DNA from: Algibacillus agarilyticus
GTDB taxonomy: Bacteria; Pseudomonadota; Gammaproteobacteria; Enterobacterales; Alteromonadaceae
DNA: 64,000 nucleotides
Assembly: GCF_003286125.1 (NCBI RefSeq)
Contig: NZ_QMED01000001.1
Coordinates: 124,001-188,000 of the forward strand
Direction of reading: 5' to 3'
Shown piece after piece: positions 59,364 to 64,000 of this stretch. The notes under the pieces are model-generated. The model saw nothing but the letters and a program-made list of their open reading frames with translations. It did no database searches and had not been told where the DNA came from. How positions within the stretch are numbered: position 1 is the stretch's first letter; each line of letters begins with the position of its first letter. A program made the translations under genes and the position numbers.

Positions 59364-60413
59364 CTAAAACGGACCTTTAAACCAATCACCTGGAACATCA
59401 TGTTTCGTTAACGGGCTGGATTTGACGTGATTTTTGTTAAATACGTTAGCTACTGCAATTACAATATCATCGGCTTCATTATAAAAACCTTTAGTCAATC
59501 CAAAGCTAGTCGGTTCAGGGTAGTTAGGTAAACCAAGTCTAATTGGGGCGACTTTAAGCTGACTAAAACAATTTTCAGTAATACTCGTGATAAGCTCACT
59601 CGCTACAGAATAATGAGAATGACTAATATCAGTAACAAGTACACTGCCTGTTTTATTTACAGAGTCATAGACATCCGTTAATTGAGTATTGGATGGTTCG
59701 CTTATTTCAAGCACCTCACAACTAACACCCATGAACTTCAAAATTTCAGCGGCTTTTAAAGACTCTAACAGCATATAACTATTGGATATTATTGTAATAT
59801 CATCGCCTGAAATATGCTTACGTATAGAAGAAGGCTTTTGTTTCAAAGGCTTACAAATATCTTCATTTGCTTGTTGGTTATGCAACCATCTATGTTCTAA
59901 AAATATCGTTGGGTTATTATCCATAATAGCGTTATATAGCAACTGCCCTACATTATCAGTCAAACTAGGCACTACTACTTTTAACCCGGGTATATGTGTA
60001 AACCATGATTGTAGGCTTTGCTGATGTGTAGGGCCTTGCCCCCACCCCCGGCCAATAATCAAACGAATCGTTAATGGTACCGACATAGTGCCATTAAACA
60101 TATAATGCCATTTAGCGGCATTGTTAACGAGCTGATCCATGGCTAATAAAAAGAAATCAACGCGTTGATGTGTCATTAATACCCGACTACCCGCTATCGC
60201 CGCACCAATACCAACACCGGTCATTGCATTTTCTGAAGTCGGTGTATCAAATACACGCTCTTCACCAAAAGCCTCGGCTAAGCCAGTTGTCGTATTAAAT
60301 ATCCCTTTGGGGTCATCGATTCCCAGCCCCATTGATATCATTGATGGATCGTCTCGCATTGCTTGATGCTGAGCTAAATTAATTTGTTCTGCAAAATTAG
60401 TATTAGTTGGCAT
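59364..60413 (-). CDS. TPP dehydrogenase E1 component, beta subunit
   Basis: About 349 residues from the ATG at 60413, which overlaps the E1 alpha stop by 11 bases. The E1-beta fold is clear in FDTPTSENAMTGVGIGAAIAGSRV near 61-84 and in the C-terminal transketolase-C half. Forms an alpha2beta2 enzyme with the next gene. The usual E2/E3 genes do not follow. Confidence 0.87.
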   Translation of the reverse strand: MPTNTNFAEQINLAQHQAMRDDPSMISMGLGIDDPKGIFNTTTGLAEAFGEERVFDTPTSENAMTGVGIGAAIAGSRVLMTHQRVDFFLLAMDQLVNNAAKWHYMFNGTMSVPLTIRLIIGRGWGQGPTHQQSLQSWFTHIPGLKVVVPSLTDNVGQLLYNAIMDNNPTIFLEHRWLHNQQANEDICKPLKQKPSSIRKHISGDDITIISNSYMLLESLKAAEILKFMGVSCEVLEISEPSNTQLTDVYDSVNKTGSVLVTDISHSHYSVASELITSITENCFSQLKVAPIRLGLPNYPEPTSFGLTKGFYNEADDIVIAVANVFNKNHVKSSPLTKHDVPGDWFKGPF

Positions 60414-61362
60414 ATAAATAGTTATTATTCTGTTTTGGATCTGGGAATGGTGAATTTTCTGCAAAATCAAAGGCACTATGAATTTCTAACATTAGTTCCT
60501 TCTCAATATCGGCTTTGATTGCAGACCAGTTATTCTGCTTTGCGAGTTCTTGAGTCATTTTGAATAAAGGATCATTTGCTAACCAACGTTCTATGTCTAC
60601 TCGTGGGCGATAGTTTAAATCATCATCAAAATGAGGCCCGCAGTGCTCTCGATGCCGGTATGTATGACATTCTATTAAAGCGGGACCTAAACCAGAACGA
60701 ACATGGTTTAACAATTCCTGTGTTGCGTTAATAACCTGATTAATATCATTTCCATCAACCGCGATCGATTTAATTCCTATTTCTTGTGCCAGACGAGTAA
60801 TTGACCGCCCTTCAGGCTGTCTTGGTTTTAAAGGGGTATAAACTGAATATTGATTGTTTTCACAAACAAATAAAATAGGGAGTTTTTTGACTGCTGCAAA
60901 ATTAGTGGATTCATAAAATGCGCCTTCTTCAGTTGCACCATCACCAAAATAAGCAATTGAAATTTCAGCTTTCTTTTGCACCTGTTGATGTAAAGCGTTC
61001 CCGACTGCCAATGGAATGCTATTGGCGACAATAGCGGTACTCGCAACAAAACCAACATCTAGATCGCTTAAATGCATTGAACCGCCACGACCAGCAGTAC
61101 ACCCAGTCTCTTTACCGTATAGCTCCGCAATCAATTTATTTAAACAGCCACCTTTAGCTAGATAATGAGCGTGGGCACGATGGGAACTATAAGCTTTATC
61201 TTGATTTGAAAGTAAAGAGGATACACCAACCGCAACGGCTTCTTGACCAATAGATAAATGAGTTGGGCAACGCATTTTTTGTTCTGAATATCGCTTCGCA
61301 ATTTCTTCTTCAACTAAGCGAATTCTTAATGTTTGGCGATAAAGTTCTATTAAATCACTCAT
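60403..61362 (-). CDS. TPP dehydrogenase E1 component, alpha subunit
   Basis: 319 residues. SHRAHAHYLAKGG near 57-69 and the TPP-Mg motif GDGATEEGAFYES near 147 with ENN about 25 residues later are the alpha-subunit marks. In PDH or acetoin complexes the acyl group goes to lipoyl-E2; with none here the pair may hand it to a small acceptor. Overlaps the upstream methyltransferase by 4 bases (ATGA). Confidence 0.9.
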   Translation of the reverse strand: MSDLIELYRQTLRIRLVEEEIAKRYSEQKMRCPTHLSIGQEAVAVGVSSLLSNQDKAYSSHRAHAHYLAKGGCLNKLIAELYGKETGCTAGRGGSMHLSDLDVGFVASTAIVANSIPLAVGNALHQQVQKKAEISIAYFGDGATEEGAFYESTNFAAVKKLPILFVCENNQYSVYTPLKPRQPEGRSITRLAQEIGIKSIAVDGNDINQVINATQELLNHVRSGLGPALIECHTYRHREHCGPHFDDDLNYRPRVDIERWLANDPLFKMTQELAKQNNWSAIKADIEKELMLEIHSAFDFAENSPFPDPKQNNNYLYAN

Positions 61363-62012
61363 GGCATAAACCAGTAATAATCGCCAGTGTAACCAACGTC
61401 TTCAAAGAATTGTTTCCACTCATCAACATGCATGATCGTTTTAGCGGTTAAATTCCATTCATACATACGTTCTTTTTCTTCATCGTCACGGTAAGCGTCA
61501 ACGGTTATATACGCCTTACCTCGTGAAACACGCATAATTTCTTGCAAAGCTTTAGCACAATCCTCTCGCTCCAAATTATGAACTGTATTAATACTCATCA
61601 CAAAATCAAAGCTATTATCTTCGTAAGGTAATTGTGTCGCGCAAGCTACTTTAAGGTTAGCTTTAACTTCAGGCTTTGCATTTTCGATAGCATATTCTGA
61701 TACATCAATACCTTGGGCTTTAATACCGGGAATGGCTTGCGTCAAATCATAAATAAAAAAACCTTTAGCACAACCAACATCTAAAACCTGGCTATTATGA
61801 TTTAGCTCGTAAAACTCTGTTAAATCGGGGATCACGGGTTGCCAAAAACGCGAAAAATAACTAAACCCACCATAGCCATATTTACGCTCACCATCAAAAA
61901 AATCACGCCCAAATTGCCTAGCTATAGATCTAACTTCTTCCGTTTTCTCTTCAACACGGGCTTTAGTATCACGTTTAGTTCTTGGATAATTTTTTAATAA
62001 ATCAATTTCCAT
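61359..62012 (-). CDS. Class I SAM methyltransferase
   Basis: 217 residues. Motif I VLDVGCAKGFFIYDLTQ near 79-95, IDVSEYAIENAKPEV for SAM and SFDFVMSINTVHNLERED near 134. Small-molecule or sugar O/N/C-methylation is plausible. Starts 3 bases after the epimerase gene. Confidence 0.87.
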   Translation of the reverse strand: MEIDLLKNYPRTKRDTKARVEEKTEEVRSIARQFGRDFFDGERKYGYGGFSYFSRFWQPVIPDLTEFYELNHNSQVLDVGCAKGFFIYDLTQAIPGIKAQGIDVSEYAIENAKPEVKANLKVACATQLPYEDNSFDFVMSINTVHNLEREDCAKALQEIMRVSRGKAYITVDAYRDDEEKERMYEWNLTAKTIMHVDEWKQFFEDVGYTGDYYWFMP

Positions 62013-62015
62013 TAA

Positions 62016-63011
62016 TTAAACCTTATGAATGTAATGTGAAGGTTGATCTTTTAAGGTTGAAAAGTGCGTTGTTAACCAATTTATTGTTCTTTCTAAACCC
62101 TTTTCTAAGGTAATTTGATCTTGCCAATTTAATGTATTACGTACTTTATTAGCATCTAATAGATAAGCAGCATCTTTACCCGCTCTATCTTCCGTAATTT
62201 GGCATAACAACTCAAAATCGGCCGACATCATTCCACAAATAGTTTCAACGAGGTTTCTGATAGAAATAATGTCTTTAGTTGATATATGGTAAGTTTGGCC
62301 AATTTCACCTTCCAGACCTATTTTATAAGTCGCATCACTCACATCATCTATATGAATAAATGAACGTTCAGAGTGACCACCGCCATGTAATTGTAGTGAT
62401 TCACCTTTTAAAATACTTAAAATAGTTTTAGGTATAATTCGATATAATTGCTGACCTTCACCATAAACATTAGCGGCTCTGGTTGTCACAACCGGAAATT
62501 GGTGCACATCAAAAAAGGTTTTAAGGCTCATATCGGCTGCAGCACGAGAAACCGCGTAAGGGGTACTCGGGTTATATACTTGGCTTTCGTTTACAAAACC
62601 AGTGCAAGAGCCATAAACCTCAGGTGTAGATATGTGAATATACTTATCAACAAAATCTTTTTGTCTAATTAGATTATGTAACTTAATAGTTGAAACGGCA
62701 TTGGTCATGAACCAATGTTCAGGAAAGTCCCAACTTTGCCCCACCATACTTTGTGCAGCAAAGTTATAAATATGATTTGGCTTTTCAGCGTCAATAAGTG
62801 TGTTGATTTCCACTAAGTTTTCATTTAAATCATATTGATAAAACCTAAAGCGCCCTTTGGGTTGTGTAGGGAATTTATAAGGTAATAATGCATTTATCGG
62901 CTCAGGTGAACGACTACAGCCAATAACATCGCATCCTAAATCAAGCAGGTAGCGGACAAAACTAGCGCCAGAAAATGAGTTGCTGCCGATAACTAAAATA
63001 GTTGAATTCAT
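62016..63011 (-). CDS. NAD-dependent epimerase/dehydratase (extended SDR), catalytic Lys replaced by Arg
   Basis: About 331 residues from the ATG at 63011. GSNSFSGASFVRYLLD near 8-23 binds NAD, STPEVYGS near 115 supplies the Ser/Thr and PYAVSRAAAD near 137 holds the active Tyr. The family is YxxxK; here the codon at the Lys place is CGT, Arg. Overall closest to RmlB/GDP-mannose dehydratases, including RSFIHIDDVSDA. It may work on a nucleotide sugar with altered kinetics, or have another role. Confidence 0.87.
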   Translation of the reverse strand: MNSTILVIGSNSFSGASFVRYLLDLGCDVIGCSRSPEPINALLPYKFPTQPKGRFRFYQYDLNENLVEINTLIDAEKPNHIYNFAAQSMVGQSWDFPEHWFMTNAVSTIKLHNLIRQKDFVDKYIHISTPEVYGSCTGFVNESQVYNPSTPYAVSRAAADMSLKTFFDVHQFPVVTTRAANVYGEGQQLYRIIPKTILSILKGESLQLHGGGHSERSFIHIDDVSDATYKIGLEGEIGQTYHISTKDIISIRNLVETICGMMSADFELLCQITEDRAGKDAAYLLDANKVRNTLNWQDQITLEKGLERTINWLTTHFSTLKDQPSHYIHKV

Positions 63012-63050
63012 TGATAGCTCAAAACTAAAAAACCATATATAAACATACAA

Positions 63051-64000
63051 TTAGACTTTTTTAAACTGAAAATAACGACTTATAACTTTGCTCGTCTCTA
63101 TCTCAGGTATTTTTGAAAATTCGCTTAGTATTTTCTCTTTATCTTGAGTAATAAACTTAAAACCAAATGATTCAACTAATTCGATTAATTCATTTTGAAA
63201 CCAAGCATTTTGGTGAATAAATTCAAAATTATCAAATTGCTTTTTAGCGATCGAAACAAGAGTATCCGCAATTTTTTTACCAGATGGATCATTCATCACT
63301 CGGTCTAATTCTAGCGAGCTCAATTTTACAGGGCCTACGTATCCTTCAGCATTCCAATTGACATTTTTTTCAAATAAATTGGGGCCATTAAGTTCTCTTA
63401 CGCCACAGAAAATCATTGATGCTCTATTTGCAACATTGTCACAAACATCATGTTTTTCCCAATTAGGCAATAGCGGTTCAATCCCCCATTTACCAACAAA
63501 AAAATCAATATTATTTGTTTTCAATGCATTAATGACTTCATCAAAGTCAGGTAGCTTTAAAATGAAATTTGCATTGTTTTTACATACGCGAAATGATTCT
63601 AGAAAGACTTGAGTTAAAGTAGCATCATCTAAATGTTCAAAGTTATGAGAAGAGTAAATCAACTCAATAGCACTACTTTCAATAGGAAATTTACAACTAG
63701 CCGTTAATTGATAAGGATATAGGTAGGAACCAGAACCTTCTAAGTTAATCCAATTAGCATGATAAAATTTATGCCCGCCGCCAATGTTTAAGTATGAACC
63801 ATTTAGTTGTGCCTCCAATGGGCTTAAATATCCCAAAGAGTGGAAATAACAGTAAATATTGCGCGCTAAGAATCCTAATTCAACTAATTGTGCATAAATT
63901 TCTTTATAGCTTTCAGAAACAATAATAACGTTATAATGACTATCGATATATGGTTGCAGTGCATTCAAAGCGACAAGTGGCTGAGGATAACCATATTCGA
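63051..64000 (-). CDS. SAM-dependent methyltransferase-like protein, 5' end beyond the window
   Basis: The frame is open to base 64000, and an in-frame TTG at 63968 is not a needed start. In the visible part LNIGGGHKFYHANWINLEG resembles motif I of glycan methyltransferases and SSHNFEHLDDATLTQVFLES the post-I region; the rest is not recognised. It is the upstream-most visible gene of the glycan cluster, which evidently continues beyond the window. Confidence 0.8.
   Translation of the reverse strand, partial: EYGYPQPLVALNALQPYIDSHYNVIIVSESYKEIYAQLVELGFLARNIYCYFHSLGYLSPLEAQLNGSYLNIGGGHKFYHANWINLEGSGSYLYPYQLTASCKFPIESSAIELIYSSHNFEHLDDATLTQVFLESFRVCKNNANFILKLPDFDEVINALKTNNIDFFVGKWGIEPLLPNWEKHDVCDNVANRASMIFCGVRELNGPNLFEKNVNWNAEGYVGPVKLSSLELDRVMNDPSGKKIADTLVSIAKKQFDNFEFIHQNAWFQNELIELVESFGFKFITQDKEKILSEFSKIPEIETSKVISRYFQFKKV

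Noticed and set aside
48859-64000. Pseudaminic or legionaminic acid locus
   Set aside because: No NeuB-type synthase, aminotransferase or CMP-sugar synthetase is present in the visible part.

Overview
The window looks like chromosomal DNA of a marine gammaproteobacterium of the order Alteromonadales (Colwelliaceae or Alteromonadaceae type). It is AT-rich and carries a sodium-pumping NQR complex, FabV enoyl reductase, TRAP transport, csrA-alaS-recX, an ffh-ypjD-CNNM group, fldA with a DUF2788 neighbour, and a polar-flagellum FlrA regulator. This placement rests on gene content only; no 16S rRNA gene is present.

Layout. 1-903: ATPase of an ABC exporter, cut by the window edge. 904-1709: gene-free, with a nested inverted repeat. 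1710-9045: degenerate EAL-HDOD protein, a small conserved protein, an RND efflux permease with its adaptor, and an AI-2E permease. 9259-13233: folX, an 18-copy 8-bp tandem repeat, a hotdog thioesterase, a 500-residue protein with a possible HD-GYP-like tail, and phospholipase A. 13260-13459: a MITE-like element, then tRNA-Gly and tRNA-Leu. 14228-20072: nqrABCDEF. 20373-25694: fabV and a bolA-dctQ-dctM-PilZ-dctP run. 25758-32208: alkB, rsmC, a periplasmic cyclophilin, a hypothetical gene, ampG, an unlisted 56-residue membrane protein, and glnS. 32504-37076: csrA, alaS, recX, a WbuC-like cupin and a Rieske protein. 37191-42725: ffh, ypjD, a CNNM/CorC protein, ybfF, a DUF2788 protein and fldA. 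42834-43099: a second, inverted copy of the MITE-like element. 43161-46152: peptidase B, a DMT transporter and an SDR.

46342-64000 is the accessory-looking part: flrA, a short divergent flagellin, and upstream of it a tightly packed leftward run of at least 13 genes. These encode a sugar nucleotidyltransferase, a kinase/cytidylyltransferase fusion in the reverse of HldE domain order, a zinc dehydrogenase, three classical SDRs, a radical SAM protein, an FkbM methyltransferase, an acetolactate-synthase-like TPP enzyme, a separate E1 alpha/beta TPP dehydrogenase pair with no E2 or E3, two further methyltransferases, and an RmlB-like epimerase whose catalytic Lys is Arg. It contains none of the nonulosonic-acid genes usual for flagellin glycosylation. 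The best reading is synthesis of an unusual, probably carbon-branched or acyloin-derived, activated sugar or polyol, perhaps used to decorate the flagellin or a surface glycan. This is the strongest candidate in the window for an undescribed pathway.

No IS element, prophage or CRISPR array was seen. Mobile-type DNA is limited to the two MITE-like copies, the nested repeat near 1.5 kb and a REP-like motif upstream of fabV.
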